NCBI GenBank assembly: GCA_016706365.1
Contig: JADJJU010000005.1
Location: forward strand, 186,001 to 250,000
Origin: Saprospiraceae bacterium
GTDB lineage: Bacteria; Bacteroidota; Bacteroidia; Chitinophagales; Saprospiraceae
Length of the DNA: 64,000 nucleotides
Direction of reading: 5' to 3'
Both the position numbers and the translations under genes were made by a program. The notes below the pieces were generated by a model. That model was given only the letters and a program-made list of their open reading frames with translations. It was not told the origin of the DNA and ran no database searches. Shown in pieces: positions 55,708 to 64,000 of this stretch (its first letter is position 1; each line of letters begins with the position of its first letter).

Positions 55708-56427
55708 ATGGCAAAAAAACCTATAATTGAGATTTGTTGTTACTCTCTGGCTGATTGCACTGCAGCCCAAATGGGTGGTGCAGATCGGGCGGAATTATGT
55801 GCCAACCCTTTGGAAGGAGGAACTACGCCGAGTTATGGGATATTAAAAATGGCCAGAAATTTATTGGCTATGCAGGTTCGTGCCATTGTAAGACCCAGAG
55901 GTGGAGATTTTATTTACTCTGATATAGAATTTCTTACTATGCAGGCTGATATTTTGCAATGCAAAGAATTGGATATGGATGGAGTTGTCACGGGTATTTT
56001 GACAAAAAATGGTGAAATCGATGCCAAAAGGATGCAGATTTTAATAGAGTTAGCTCATCCTCTGCCTGTTACCTTTCACCGGGCAATTGATAGAACAAAT
56101 GATCCGGTTTCTTCAATCGAACAGCTCATATCTCTTGGATGCACCAGTATACTCAGCTCAGGAGCAGCTAATTCAGCACTTGAAGGAATCGGAAACTTAA
56201 AAAAATGGCAAATCCAATTTTCAGGACAAATCGAAATCATTGCTGGTGGAGGGATTAATCCCGAAAACATTGCTCAGATTGCTCAGCATACTAATCTTAG
56301 AGCGTATCATACATCACTGAGAAAGCCCTTTATTGCTTCAAGTGGACAATTTGGTCATTATGAACCAATACTATCTTCGGATGTAAAGAAATTAAAATTC
56401 GCCTTACATCAGAGTTTACTCGAATGA
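55708..56427 (+). CDS. cutC: CutC family protein
   Basis: A 239-residue TIM-barrel protein: IEICCYSLADCTAAQMGGADRAELCANPLEGGTTPSYG, VRAIVRPRGGDFIYSD, DGVVTGILTKNGEID, VTFHRAIDRTNDP, ILSSGAANSALEG, IIAGGGINPENI. CutC was linked to copper homeostasis in E. coli, but its biochemical role is disputed. I use the ATG at 55708; a GTG at 55684 is in frame. Its 3' end overlaps the convergent obgE gene by 12 nt. Confidence 0.9.
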   Translation: MAKKPIIEICCYSLADCTAAQMGGADRAELCANPLEGGTTPSYGILKMARNLLAMQVRAIVRPRGGDFIYSDIEFLTMQADILQCKELDMDGVVTGILTKNGEIDAKRMQILIELAHPLPVTFHRAIDRTNDPVSSIEQLISLGCTSILSSGAANSALEGIGNLKKWQIQFSGQIEIIAGGGINPENIAQIAQHTNLRAYHTSLRKPFIASSGQFGHYEPILSSDVKKLKFALHQSLLE

Positions 56428-57432
56428 GTCCAATGTCTTCTGGCGATCTATTGTTTTCCACAATAAATCCTTCAACTGCATCATATGATATTCTGTCACA
56501 GCTGATATGAAGATGATAGGGATATCAATTTTTAACTCTGCAGATATCATTGCTTCCATTTCTTTTTCAATGAGATCACACTTGGTAATCGCAAGAATCT
56601 TGGGTTTATCCAATAATTCTTCATTGTAAAGTTTAAGTTCCTCCAGAAGAATATCATAAGCATCCTGAATATTATCTGCATTGCAGGGTACCATAAAAAG
56701 GAGAGTGGCATTCCTCTCAATATGCTTCAAAAAGCGAAGACCGAGTCCTTTGCCACTATGTGCACCTTCTATAATTCCGGGGATATCTGCGATGATAAAT
56801 GTTCTGCTTTCTCTATATTCTACGACACCAAGATTAGGAGTGATAGTAGTAAAAGGATAATCAGCTATTTCCGGTTTGGCTGCAGTTACTGCTGCCAACA
56901 AAGTAGATTTACCGGCGTTTGGAAATCCAACCAGTCCTACATCTGCCAAAACTTTTAGTTCCAGGATTTTCCATTCTTCCTTTCCTTCTTCACCGGGCTG
57001 AGCAAATCGGGGAGTCTGGTGCGTAGCAGATTTAAAGTGAGCATTTCCTTTTCCCCCGCGGCCCCCTTCTACCAGTACTCTCATTTCACCATCCTCGGTG
57101 ATTTCAAAATGAACTTCTCCGCTTTCAGCGTCTCTGGCAACAGTCCCCAATGGTACTTCAAGAATAACATCTTCGCCATCTGCGCCTGTCATGTTATCAT
57201 ACATACCGTTTTTACCCTCACTTGCGATCACATGTTTGCGATACTTCAAAGGAAGTAATGTCCACACATTTCTGTTTCCGCGGAGATATATACCTCCACC
57301 TTTACCCCCATTTCCTCCGTCAGGTCCGCCTTTAGGAATGTATTTTGCTCTGTGAAAATGAAGAGCACCCGCACCACCTGCACCTGAGCGGCAACAGATT
57401 TTTACGTAATCGACAAAGTTTTGATCAGCCAT
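56416..57432 (-). CDS. obgE: Ribosome-assembly GTPase Obg
   Basis: A 338-residue GTPase for 50S maturation. The glycine-rich Obg domain (1-158) has CRSGAGGAGALHFHRAKYIPKGGPDGGNGGKGG. The G domain has G1 GFPNAGKST, switch DYPFTTITPNLG, DIPGIIEGAHSGKGLGLRFLKHIER, and NKxD-like TKCD. It lacks the C-terminal OCT domain of Firmicutes Obg, as usual in Bacteroidota. Convergent with cutC. It is followed upstream by a long non-coding gap. Confidence 0.95.
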   Translation of the reverse strand: MADQNFVDYVKICCRSGAGGAGALHFHRAKYIPKGGPDGGNGGKGGGIYLRGNRNVWTLLPLKYRKHVIASEGKNGMYDNMTGADGEDVILEVPLGTVARDAESGEVHFEITEDGEMRVLVEGGRGGKGNAHFKSATHQTPRFAQPGEEGKEEWKILELKVLADVGLVGFPNAGKSTLLAAVTAAKPEIADYPFTTITPNLGVVEYRESRTFIIADIPGIIEGAHSGKGLGLRFLKHIERNATLLFMVPCNADNIQDAYDILLEELKLYNEELLDKPKILAITKCDLIEKEMEAMISAELKIDIPIIFISAVTEYHMMQLKDLLWKTIDRQKTLDSFE

Positions 57433-58093
57433 AAGTTAAAGTAAGGTCTGCTGGAAAAGTCTTTATTTTATTTGTAATTCAATTAGATATACTATTTTTA
57501 TCCACAATAAGCGCAAGAGTATTTTTGTATCATTTTCAAAAAGCTTGCACTTATAAACAACATTACGCTTTCAAACCTCAAAAAATCGGTTTTGAACTTC
57601 TCATGAATTTATTCGAATTTATTACTTCTAATTCACCTCAAGCCGGTGTGGCTTTTACTTTTTGAGATGGCAAAAAGTAAACAAAAACCATTTCCGCTGT
57701 TGTAGTTTTCCAGATCATAGATCCATCATGCCTCACATCTGCGTTCAGCAGGGCTCACTTGATGTTCGGTTCGCTTCCTTGCAAGGTGCATTTAGCACCT
57801 TCCTTCGTCACTCATGCTAGGCCTGCTAAACTCGCCATGATATTTCCTGTTCCTGCTTATACTTTCCAAGCCATCTCTAAATCTGCATGACCTCAGTGAA
57901 TGCTCACACAGTACCGGTCCTTGTCGCTTCACTCAAAACCATTTTTTACGGATTATTCTCAAAGGCGGAACTATTTCAACTTCAAATCTACTTTTGTTTT
58001 CTTTTAAGGAATTTAACAGCAGATTCTCAAGTAAACAAGAAAGCAGAACCAAAAGTTATCAGGTCCTGCAATAAATATAGGCAAAGATATGGC
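57433..58093. repeat. 661-nt intergenic region with degenerate repeat element
   Basis: TTACTTTTT at 57655-57663 and AAAAAGTAA at 57672-57680 form a 9-bp hairpin with an 8-nt loop, followed by AAACAAAAACC. CT-rich DNA then follows to about 57900, with GGTGC...GCACC (57784/57792) and similar small inverted repeats. The layout recalls a widespread Bacteroidota intergenic element containing AAAAAGTAAC (from memory, unconfirmed). The short frame at 57887-58099 has no recognisable protein. No RNA gene is recognised. Confidence 0.5.
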
Positions 58094-58669
58094 TTATAAC
58101 AGAGAATCTATTTTTTGAGTTAATGACCCGAAGATTTCTTCTATCGAGCCCACTCCTTCCACGCTGTGAGATAATCCTTTTTTATCGTAATAATCATACA
58201 CCGGTGTTGTTTCAGATTGATATACCTGAATTCTGTTCCGGATGATATTTTCATCATTATCATCAGCTCTGCCTGATACAGCTCCCCTTTTTTTGATGCG
58301 TTGTACTATTTCTTCTTCGTCAACTTTCAATTCAAGGAGTCCACTGATAGACTGATCCTTCTCTGCCAATAAATTATCCAGCGCTTCTGCCTGGACAATC
58401 GTTCTTGGAAATCCATCAAATATATAGCCATTCACATCAGGAAAGGCGTCAACTTTATTTTTCAACATTCCGATTGTAATACTATCCGGGACTAACTCTC
58501 CTTTTGCCATAAATGACTTGGCTTCCAGTCCAAGAGGCGTGTCATTGGACATCTCATATCTGAAAAGATCCCCAGTTGAGATGTGAAGAAGGCCGTATTT
58601 TTTAACAAGTGATTCCGCTTGAGTGCCTTTCCCGGATCCGGGAGGACCAAAAAGTATAAGATTAAGCAT
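58094..58669 (-). CDS. adk: Adenylate kinase (short-LID form)
   Basis: A 191-residue kinase interconverting ATP, AMP and ADP. It has the P-loop GPPGSGKGTQ, the AMP-site HISTGDLFRYE, GYIFDGFPRTIVQAEAL, and the RIKKRGAVSGRADDNDENIIRNRI region, which is the short LID without zinc Cys residues. It lies 17 nt after the NlpC/P60 gene on the same strand. Confidence 0.95.
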   Translation of the reverse strand: MLNLILFGPPGSGKGTQAESLVKKYGLLHISTGDLFRYEMSNDTPLGLEAKSFMAKGELVPDSITIGMLKNKVDAFPDVNGYIFDGFPRTIVQAEALDNLLAEKDQSISGLLELKVDEEEIVQRIKKRGAVSGRADDNDENIIRNRIQVYQSETTPVYDYYDKKGLSHSVEGVGSIEEIFGSLTQKIDSLL

Positions 58670-58686
58670 GTTAATGTTTGATTCCT

Positions 58687-59268
58687 TTAAAATGTTTCTA
58701 CAGTTTCTATTACTTCTTCCTGCAATTCTGTAGAAATAACATCACGCACAAACATAAGTCTCTTTCTCCAGTAAGCGGAAGTCCAGACATTTTCAATTAT
58801 TACACCTCTGCTGGTTGAGCTGTGAATCATCATCAATTTATCATCTTCATTGGAATAAACCATTCCAACATGATGTATTCTGCCATTTACCCCAAAGAAC
58901 AATAAATCACCTTCTTTTGCATCTTTAAGCGGCACTCTTTTTCCAAATTTTGATTGCCCTGAAGAACTATGATCCAAATAAATTCCAAGTTGTTTGTCAT
59001 AGAGAAAAGAAGTAAATCCGGAACAATCAAATCCTTTTGGAGTAGTGCCATTGTACCGGTATCTAAGACCTACATATTCTTTGGCTTTATTGATTAATTC
59101 CAGTCTTTTCTCTGAAAGTAAGGATACCGGTTTATTATCTGAAGCAAATTTAACACCTGAAATTACCGGGGAAGGTATTGCGTGACTTGCATTAGTAAAG
59201 GCGGAGAAAACCAAAGTAACAGAAATTATCGTAAGTATAGATAACAACTTGCTTTTCATTAACTTCAT
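58687..59268 (-). CDS. NlpC/P60 family cell-wall peptidase
   Basis: A 193-residue exported cysteine peptidase. A signal peptide (about 1-30) precedes a single C40 domain: ELINKAKEYVGLRYRYNGTTPKGFDCSGFTSFLY with the catalytic Cys, GDLLFFGVNGRIHHVGMVYSN with the His, and MMIHSSTSRGVIIE. It probably cleaves peptidoglycan stem peptides. No SH3 or LysM targeting domain is present. TATTTTTG on the minus strand at 59313-59306 is its likely -7 box, 37 nt upstream. Confidence 0.92.
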   Translation of the reverse strand: MKLMKSKLLSILTIISVTLVFSAFTNASHAIPSPVISGVKFASDNKPVSLLSEKRLELINKAKEYVGLRYRYNGTTPKGFDCSGFTSFLYDKQLGIYLDHSSSGQSKFGKRVPLKDAKEGDLLFFGVNGRIHHVGMVYSNEDDKLMMIHSSTSRGVIIENVWTSAYWRKRLMFVRDVISTELQEEVIETVETF

Positions 59269-59305
59269 AAGTGAGAAGATTCGTTAAGGTATGAGATGCA
59301 GTTGG

Positions 59306-59313
59306 CAAAAATA
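59306..59313 (-). promoter_or_regulatory. Possible -7 element for NlpC/P60 and adk
   Basis: TATTTTTG on the minus strand fits TAnnTTTG, 37 nt before the start codon; a -33 TTTG at the right spacing is not evident. Confidence 0.42.
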
Positions 59314-59356
59314 GAAAAATAAAGCAGGAAAGGGGACTCAGGCCCTTTAAAGTTTG

Positions 59357-60118
59357 TTAACCAATTGTTATTAAGTCTTTGTCGTTGAGAAACGGTAGTG
59401 ATTTTCTGTATTCATTTTGGGCGGATTTGTCTATTATTATTTCAAAATAACCTTCATTAGAACCAGCCTGTAGCAAGACTTCTCCGTCAAATTGTATGAT
59501 GGTGGATTGGCCATTATAAACCAAACCATTTCCGTCTTGTCCAATTCTGTTCACACCTATAACATAACATTGATTTTCAATTGCTCTTGCTTTTAAAAGG
59601 GCAGACCAGGCTTCTGACCTTTTTTGAGGCCATGATGCTGTATAAATCAAAAGATCAAATGGCAGTGCTGAGCGGACCCATTCAGGGAATCTGAGATCAT
59701 AGCAAATTTGAGGGCAGACTTTCCAATCAAGAATGGAGAGTTGAGGAATCAATTTTCCTGAAGTGTAGGTTTTGTCTTCTGTGGACAATGTGAATAAGTG
59801 ATGTTTATCATAATGCATAATCCTACCATCAGGATACGCAAAAATAAAGCGATTGAAATAAGAATTATTTTCCACTATAATCAAACTCCCAGCAATTACA
59901 GTATTATAGGTAGCAGCATTTTCTTTTAAAAATTGAACTGTATGACCTGACATGGATTCAGCTTGCTCCGCTGCATTCATACTAAATCCGGTACTGAACA
60001 TTTCGGGCAGAATTAATAGATCGGGGACCGAATTGTGAGATAAAAACCAGGAAATATATTCTCTGTTAAGGGCTGGGTTTTCCCATGCAAGATCCCATTG
60101 TAAAAAGCCTGCTTTCAT
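59357..60118 (-). CDS. Nitrilase-superfamily amidohydrolase, probably omega-amidase
   Basis: A 253-residue carbon-nitrogen hydrolase with the Glu-Lys-Cys triad: E39 in LLILPEMFSTGFSM, K105 in MHYDKHHLFTLSTE, C139 in CPQICYDLRFPEWVR. The MFSTGF and RFPEW forms match YafV/omega-amidase relatives that hydrolyse 2-oxoglutaramate or 2-oxosuccinamate in metabolite repair. Cytoplasmic; no signal. The terminator between it and rplY suggests separate transcription or readthrough. Confidence 0.87.
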   Translation of the reverse strand: MKAGFLQWDLAWENPALNREYISWFLSHNSVPDLLILPEMFSTGFSMNAAEQAESMSGHTVQFLKENAATYNTVIAGSLIIVENNSYFNRFIFAYPDGRIMHYDKHHLFTLSTEDKTYTSGKLIPQLSILDWKVCPQICYDLRFPEWVRSALPFDLLIYTASWPQKRSEAWSALLKARAIENQCYVIGVNRIGQDGNGLVYNGQSTIIQFDGEVLLQAGSNEGYFEIIIDKSAQNEYRKSLPFLNDKDLITIG

Positions 60119-60123
60119 AAAAT

Positions 60124-60155
60124 TAAAAAAGGGTGTACCTCGTAAAGATACACCC
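60124..60155 (-). terminator. Intrinsic terminator downstream of rplY
   Basis: On the minus strand GGGTGTA (60155-60149) pairs with TACACCC (60137-60131), loop 11 nt, then a T run (60130-60124). It lies between the rplY stop and the nitrilase start. Confidence 0.8.
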
Positions 60156-60180
60156 TATATAGGTATGATTCTGTTTAGAA

Positions 60181-60759
60181 TTATTTTTTCTCGGCAGCCT
60201 TAGCACCACGAAGTGCACGCGGGATTTCGATGATTGCTACCGGAATACTAGGTGCATTCAGGATCTCAATTCCTTCTTCTACTTTAATATCTTTAACACG
60301 CACTGATTGTCCCAGTTTGAGATGTGTAACATCCAACTGCATCTCACTCAATACCTTTTCAGGAGTAGTTTTGATCTTGATTTTGCGCAACATTTGTTGA
60401 AGTTTTCCTCCTTCTTTAACACCTTGTGCAATACCAATAAATTTCACCGGAACTTCTACCTTAATAGAATTACCAGGTACTAATTTAAGGAAATCGACAT
60501 GAGTAACTACATCAGTTACCGGGTTGAATTGCATTGATTTTAAAATACAACGGTGTTTTTCACCATTGAGTTCAATGTCAGCTTGCTTGAATTCACCGGT
60601 ATAAATGATATGTCTGAGTTCAAGAGGATGCGCGCTGAAGTGCAATGCAGTTGTTCCTGAATATAAAACACATGGCACTAAGCCCTCAGTGCGGGTACGC
60701 TTAGCGGCTGATTTGCCCAGGTCGTTTCTCTCTTGCCCTTTGATATCTACGATTTCCAT
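60181..60759 (-). CDS. rplY: 50S ribosomal protein L25 / general stress protein Ctc
   Basis: A 192-residue two-domain L25. The first domain (1-90) has GQERNDLGKSAAKRTRTEGLVPCVLYSG and CILKSMQFNPVTDVVTHVDFLKL, which bind 5S rRNA; the second is a CTC-type beta domain, IKVEVPVKFIGIAQGVKEGGKLQQ to the end. It has its own strong promoter and terminator. Confidence 0.94.
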   Translation of the reverse strand: MEIVDIKGQERNDLGKSAAKRTRTEGLVPCVLYSGTTALHFSAHPLELRHIIYTGEFKQADIELNGEKHRCILKSMQFNPVTDVVTHVDFLKLVPGNSIKVEVPVKFIGIAQGVKEGGKLQQMLRKIKIKTTPEKVLSEMQLDVTHLKLGQSVRVKDIKVEEGIEILNAPSIPVAIIEIPRALRGAKAAEKK

Positions 60760-60796
60760 TGTACAGTTATTTTTGGCCCTTTTTTTAAAATGCTCG

Positions 60797-60828
60797 CAAA
60801 GATAGATTTATGGTTTTAGACTACCAAA
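60797..60828 (-). promoter_or_regulatory. rplY promoter
   Basis: On the minus strand TTTG (60828-60825), exactly 20 nt, TATCTTTG (60804-60797): full consensus. The start codon is 37 nt downstream. Confidence 0.75.
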
Positions 60829-60849
60829 TATTAATTCTAAAAATTACAA

Positions 60850-61782
60850 TCATTCTTCTACGAAGAGCGCACTGATCGATCTGTGTTCATGAGTGTTGCG
60901 TATAGCGCGGGCAAATAGTTTGGCAGTGGAAAGAACTTTTATTTTGGCTGATTTTTGTTTTACGGGCAATGTGTCTGTCACAACCAGCTGAGTCAGGGCA
61001 GATTTTTCTATATTTTCATATGCATTGCCTGACAAAACAGGGTGGGTGCAAAATGCCTGAACGGACTTAGCTCCCTTTTCCATCAATGCATCTGCAGCCT
61101 TGCAAAGAGTCCCTGCTGTATCTACAATATCATCCATTAAAATAACGTCCCTGCCCTTCACTTCACCGATAACTGTCATCCCTGCAACTTCATTCGCTTT
61201 TTTACGATACTTGTCGCAAATAACGAGATCAGTTTTGAAGTACTTGGCATAAGTCCTTGCTCTCTTTACTCCACCTACATCAGGAGAAGCGAAAATGACA
61301 TTTTCCATACTTTGATCCTGCAAATAGGGCATATATATAGCTTCGGACTTAAGGTGATCCACTGGGATGTCAAAAAATCCCTGAATCTGATCAGCATGAA
61401 AGTCCATCGTCATGATCCTGTTGGCACCGGCAGCTTGTAATAAATTGGCAATCAATTTGGCAGAAATGGGAACTCTTGGTTTGTCCTTTCTATCCTGTCT
61501 GGCATACCCGTAAAAAGGAATAACAGCTGTAATATAACCGGCGGACGCTCTTCGTACGGTATCAATTGTCAATAATAATTCCATTAGATTTTCTGCAGGA
61601 GCAAAAGTAGACTGAATTAGAAATACATATGCGCCACGTACGGATTCATTTATTATTGGCTGCATTTCACCATCTGAAAACTTTAGCACCGTCTGATCTC
61701 CCAGTCCTTGTCCATAATAATCTGCGATTCTTTCTGCAAGATACCTGGAGTTGGTACCTGAGAAGAGTTTTACATCCACCAT
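60850..61782 (-). CDS. prs: Ribose-phosphate pyrophosphokinase (PRPP synthetase)
   Basis: A 310-residue enzyme making PRPP from ribose 5-phosphate and ATP. It has KLFSGTNSRYLAERIADYYG, FSDGEMQPIINESVRGAYVFLIQS, YGYARQDRKDKPRVPISAKLIANLL, MDFHADQIQGFFDIPVDHL and the PRPP loop VILMDDIVDTAGTL. I use the ATG at 61782; a GTG at 61809 would start inside the -7 box. PRPP is needed for the TrpD step and nucleotide synthesis. It is upstream of rplY on the same strand, with an independent promoter between them. Confidence 0.95.
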   Translation of the reverse strand: MVDVKLFSGTNSRYLAERIADYYGQGLGDQTVLKFSDGEMQPIINESVRGAYVFLIQSTFAPAENLMELLLTIDTVRRASAGYITAVIPFYGYARQDRKDKPRVPISAKLIANLLQAAGANRIMTMDFHADQIQGFFDIPVDHLKSEAIYMPYLQDQSMENVIFASPDVGGVKRARTYAKYFKTDLVICDKYRKKANEVAGMTVIGEVKGRDVILMDDIVDTAGTLCKAADALMEKGAKSVQAFCTHPVLSGNAYENIEKSALTQLVVTDTLPVKQKSAKIKVLSTAKLFARAIRNTHEHRSISALFVEE

Positions 61783-61808
61783 TTTGTCTTTAGTTTGAGT
61801 TAGTGTCA

Positions 61809-61816
61809 CAAAGTTA
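61809..61816 (-). promoter_or_regulatory. Possible -7 element for prs
   Basis: TAACTTTG on the minus strand fits TAnnTTTG and is 26 nt before the ATG at 61782. It supports that start over the GTG at 61809. Confidence 0.48.
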
Positions 61817-62049
61817 ACATTATTGAAAAGTGATTTTTTATTTATTTAATATATTTGGAATATTGATGTGAATCAATGGGCTTGAATTTACTAATACCTT
61901 CAATTGCAAAAAGAAATGTGAGGATTATCCTTTTACACATTGTATGTAATCTTGGTTTAACCGATTATTTGATGGTTCTGGTCGAATTAAACGGAATGAG
62001 GGAGTTAATTGATGATTAAAAATGTTTACTTTGGAATAAAACACCTTGT

Positions 62050-62676
62050 ATGTATATTTTCATGAGCGAATGGTGGGAGCTAATGAGCAACCCTGAAAAG
62101 ATTTTTTGGAGCATTTCCATAATTTTCAGTGTGTTGTTTTTTATTCAGTTTGTATTGAGCTTATTTGGAGTCGGATTTGGCGATGATGATGGCGGCCATG
62201 ATACAGATGATCATGGCTATGGATTGGATAAAGAATTTGCATTTCTTTCAGTCAGGAGCATCATAGCATTCTTTACATTTTTTGGTTGGACAGGTGTTTT
62301 ATTATTGAGCAAAGGAAATGGTACTTTTTTTACAGTTATAATGGCCTTTTTGTCGGGAAGTGCTGCGATGCTTTTAGTCGCATACCTCATGTATATATTT
62401 GGAAAACTTACTCAGTCCGGCAATGCAGACGTGTATGAGGCATTGTTCACTACTGCCGATGTATATCTTCCTATTCCTGAAAGAAGAAAAGGAGCAGGCC
62501 GGATATTGATTAAACTGGGAGGATCTATCAGAGAAATGGAGGCAGTGACAGAAGGAGAATCTATTCAGACAGGTCAAAAAGTGAAAATAGTAGAGATTTT
62601 GGATGGTAATACTTTTGTGGTAATTCCTGTCGAAACCTTCGAAATCCCTACCTCATATGATGATTTAGTATCTTAA
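62050..62676 (+). CDS. NfeD-like membrane protein partner of flotillin
   Basis: A 208-residue protein with three or four membrane helices: IFWSISIIFSVLFFIQFVLSLFG, a His/Asp-rich loop (GDDDGGHDTDDHGYG), SIIAFFTFFGWTGVLLLS, and MAFLSGSAAMLLVAYLMYIFG. The C-terminal soluble part (about 135-200) looks like an OB-fold: GAGRILIKLGGSIREMEAVTEGESIQTGQKVKIVEILDGNTFVVIP. The pairing with a flotillin gene 36 nt downstream matches the NfeD/YqiJ-flotillin operons of other bacteria. A start at 62062 (Met5) is also possible. The His/Asp loop could bind metal (inference). Confidence 0.82.
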   Translation: MYIFMSEWWELMSNPEKIFWSISIIFSVLFFIQFVLSLFGVGFGDDDGGHDTDDHGYGLDKEFAFLSVRSIIAFFTFFGWTGVLLLSKGNGTFFTVIMAFLSGSAAMLLVAYLMYIFGKLTQSGNADVYEALFTTADVYLPIPERRKGAGRILIKLGGSIREMEAVTEGESIQTGQKVKIVEILDGNTFVVIPVETFEIPTSYDDLVS

Positions 62677-62712
62677 AACAATTTCTTAAACTTATAAAAC
62701 TTCACTGAGCTT

Positions 62713-64000
62713 ATGGATTCATTTATATTTATTGTTGGCGGATTAGTTTTACTTGCTTTTTAATGCTGACCTGGTTAGTATCAAGGTATAAAAGATGCCC
62801 TTCTGATAAGATTCTGGTAATTTATGGTCGGACAGGAAGAGGGTCTGCCAAGACACTCGCCGGTGGCGCCGCATTTGTTTGGCCGGTCATACAGGATTAT
62901 GCTTATCTCGATTTATCTCCTATTTCTATAGATGTAGATCTGCGGGGTGCATTGAGCCGTCAAAATATCAGGGTTAGTGTTCCTTCCCGATTTACAGTAG
63001 CTATTTCAAATGAAGATGGAGTTACCCTGAACGCAGCCGAACGTTTACTTGGCAGGACGATGGATGAGATCAGAGATATTGCAAAGGATATTATTTTTGG
63101 CCAGCTTCGTCTGAGTGTAGCTACTATGGATATTGAAGAGATCAATGCTGACAGAGACAAATTTCTTGCGAACGTTGCCGGTAATGTAGGCAGTGAGTTG
63201 AAGAAAATCGGGCTTACACTGATCAATGTTAACGTTACGGATATTCAGGATGAATCGGGTTATATTGAAGCATTGGGTAAGGAAGCTGCTGCCAAGGCTA
63301 TCAATGATGCCAAAAAAATAGTAGCAGAGCGGAACAGAGACGGATCGATTGGTGAAGCAAATGCAAAGAGAGATGAAAGAATTCAGGTTTCTGAAGCGGT
63401 TGCATCAGCTCAGATTGGTGAGGCCACCGCCCAGGCTCGGGCTACTGAATGTGAAAACGAATCTAAAGTATTGATTGCCGAGTCTGGGGCAGCCGAAGGG
63501 GTGAAAGAAGCGGAAGCCAATAGATTTTGCAATAGCTGCTGAGAAAATTGCTTCAGCGAAAGCACTGGAAGAAGCCTATACAGCTGAAGCAGGCGCTGAA
63601 GAAGCCAGAGCAAAACGCGAACTGGCTTCCCGTGAAGCTGATGAGATCATCAACGCGGAAGTCGCAAAGCGTAAACTTGAAATTGAAGCAGAAGCTACAG
63701 CAGAACAAACGAGACGTCTAGCAAAAGGTGAATCTGATGCTATATTTTTGCGTCAATCTGCAGAAGCAAAAGGTCTTTTTGAAATCCTTGAAAAGCAAGC
63801 TTTGGGTTTTGAAAAGATTGTTGCTTCTGCAGGCGGTAACACTAAAGACGCAGTCTTAATGATGGTGGCTGACAAACTGGAAGAACTGGTAAAAACGCAG
63901 GTGGAAGCCATTAAAAATATTAAGATCGACAAAGTAACCGTCTGGGAAGGGGGCAATGGCCAGGAAGGAGAAGGCAATTCTACTTCCAAATTCATTTCTG
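62713..64000 (+). CDS. Flotillin (YqiK-like SPFH protein), two indels, cut by window end
   Basis: A membrane-scaffold SPFH protein. The N-terminal helix is MDSFIFIVGGLVLLAF, separated from the rest by a missing T at 62757-62761. The SPFH domain (about 30-190) has KCPSDK-like RCPSDKILVIYGRTG, GGAAFVWPVIQDYAYLDLSPI and VRVPSRFTVAIS-like VSVPSRFTVAIS. The long coiled flotillin domain follows, rich in Glu/Ala, with a second break: an extra T at 63525-63528 separates EAEANRF from AIAAEKIASAKALEEAY. The corrected frame is open to base 63999 and the C-terminus is outside the window. Flotillins organise membrane microdomains; the NfeD-like gene upstream is the usual partner. Confidence 0.88.

Noticed and set aside
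57887..58099. 70-codon frame before adk
   Set aside because: No family match, low-complexity composition, and inside a probable repeat element.

Overview
The window is a stretch of a Bacteroidota chromosome, most likely of the Saprospiria/Chitinophagia side of the phylum (inference, not tested by phylogeny). The evidence is a type IX secretion C-terminal sorting domain, Bacteroidota promoters (TTTG, about 20 nt, TAnnTTTG), start codons without Shine-Dalgarno sequences, a type-B succinate dehydrogenase, a split transketolase, a fused ThrA, and LytS/LytTR and 7TM-DISM regulators. The first ~960 bases are G and C homopolymer noise and are probably a bad contig end. About ten single-base indels, mostly in homopolymers, break otherwise intact genes, which suggests a long-read assembly that was not fully polished. 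I annotate these genes at full length and give each break point.

Layout. 1.3-3.1 kb: EamA-type exporter and a DUF4260 protein. 3.2-9.4 kb (minus strand): a MacAB/TolC-like efflux operon (TolC, lipoprotein adaptor, permease, ATPase) ending in its own LytS-type kinase and LytTR regulator. 10.2-14.4 kb: a three-subunit periplasmic molybdenum hydroxylase (PaoABC type), with its third gene split off by a repeat-filled gap. 14.4-24.8 kb: DUF2459 protein, GAF kinase, transketolase pair plus a cystathionine gamma-synthase-like gene with an internal in-frame deletion, small lipoprotein and YdeI-like genes, tryptophan 2,3-dioxygenase, and a membrane protein overlapping a THEP1-like NTPase. 24.8-31.4 kb: a complete trpEGDCFBA operon preceded by a leader peptide with tandem Trp codons and a four-segment attenuator. 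31.5-38.5 kb: Uma2 nuclease and signalling proteins. 39.2-44.0 kb: thrABC. 44.0-49.8 kb: a T9SS-exported protein and sdhCAB. 50.1-64.0 kb: PhyH oxygenase, GH13 amylase, ssb, pabA-like gene, asparaginase, cutC, obgE, adk, NlpC/P60, nitrilase, rplY, prs, and an NfeD-like/flotillin pair cut by the window end.

Most gene content is ordinary housekeeping and amino-acid metabolism: tryptophan made by trpEGDCFBA can be degraded by KynA, and aspartate flows through ThrABC to threonine. The unusual material is regulatory or intergenic. It includes (i) the trp attenuator; (ii) arrays of hairpins with different stem sequences but a shared connector GTGATGTC/GTGACGTC in three distant gaps; (iii) two copies of a long element ending in GGGCACGCCCAAAT; (iv) a family of degenerate AT-rich repeats carrying AACAGCC; and (v) 10-bp-phased repeats upstream of ssb.
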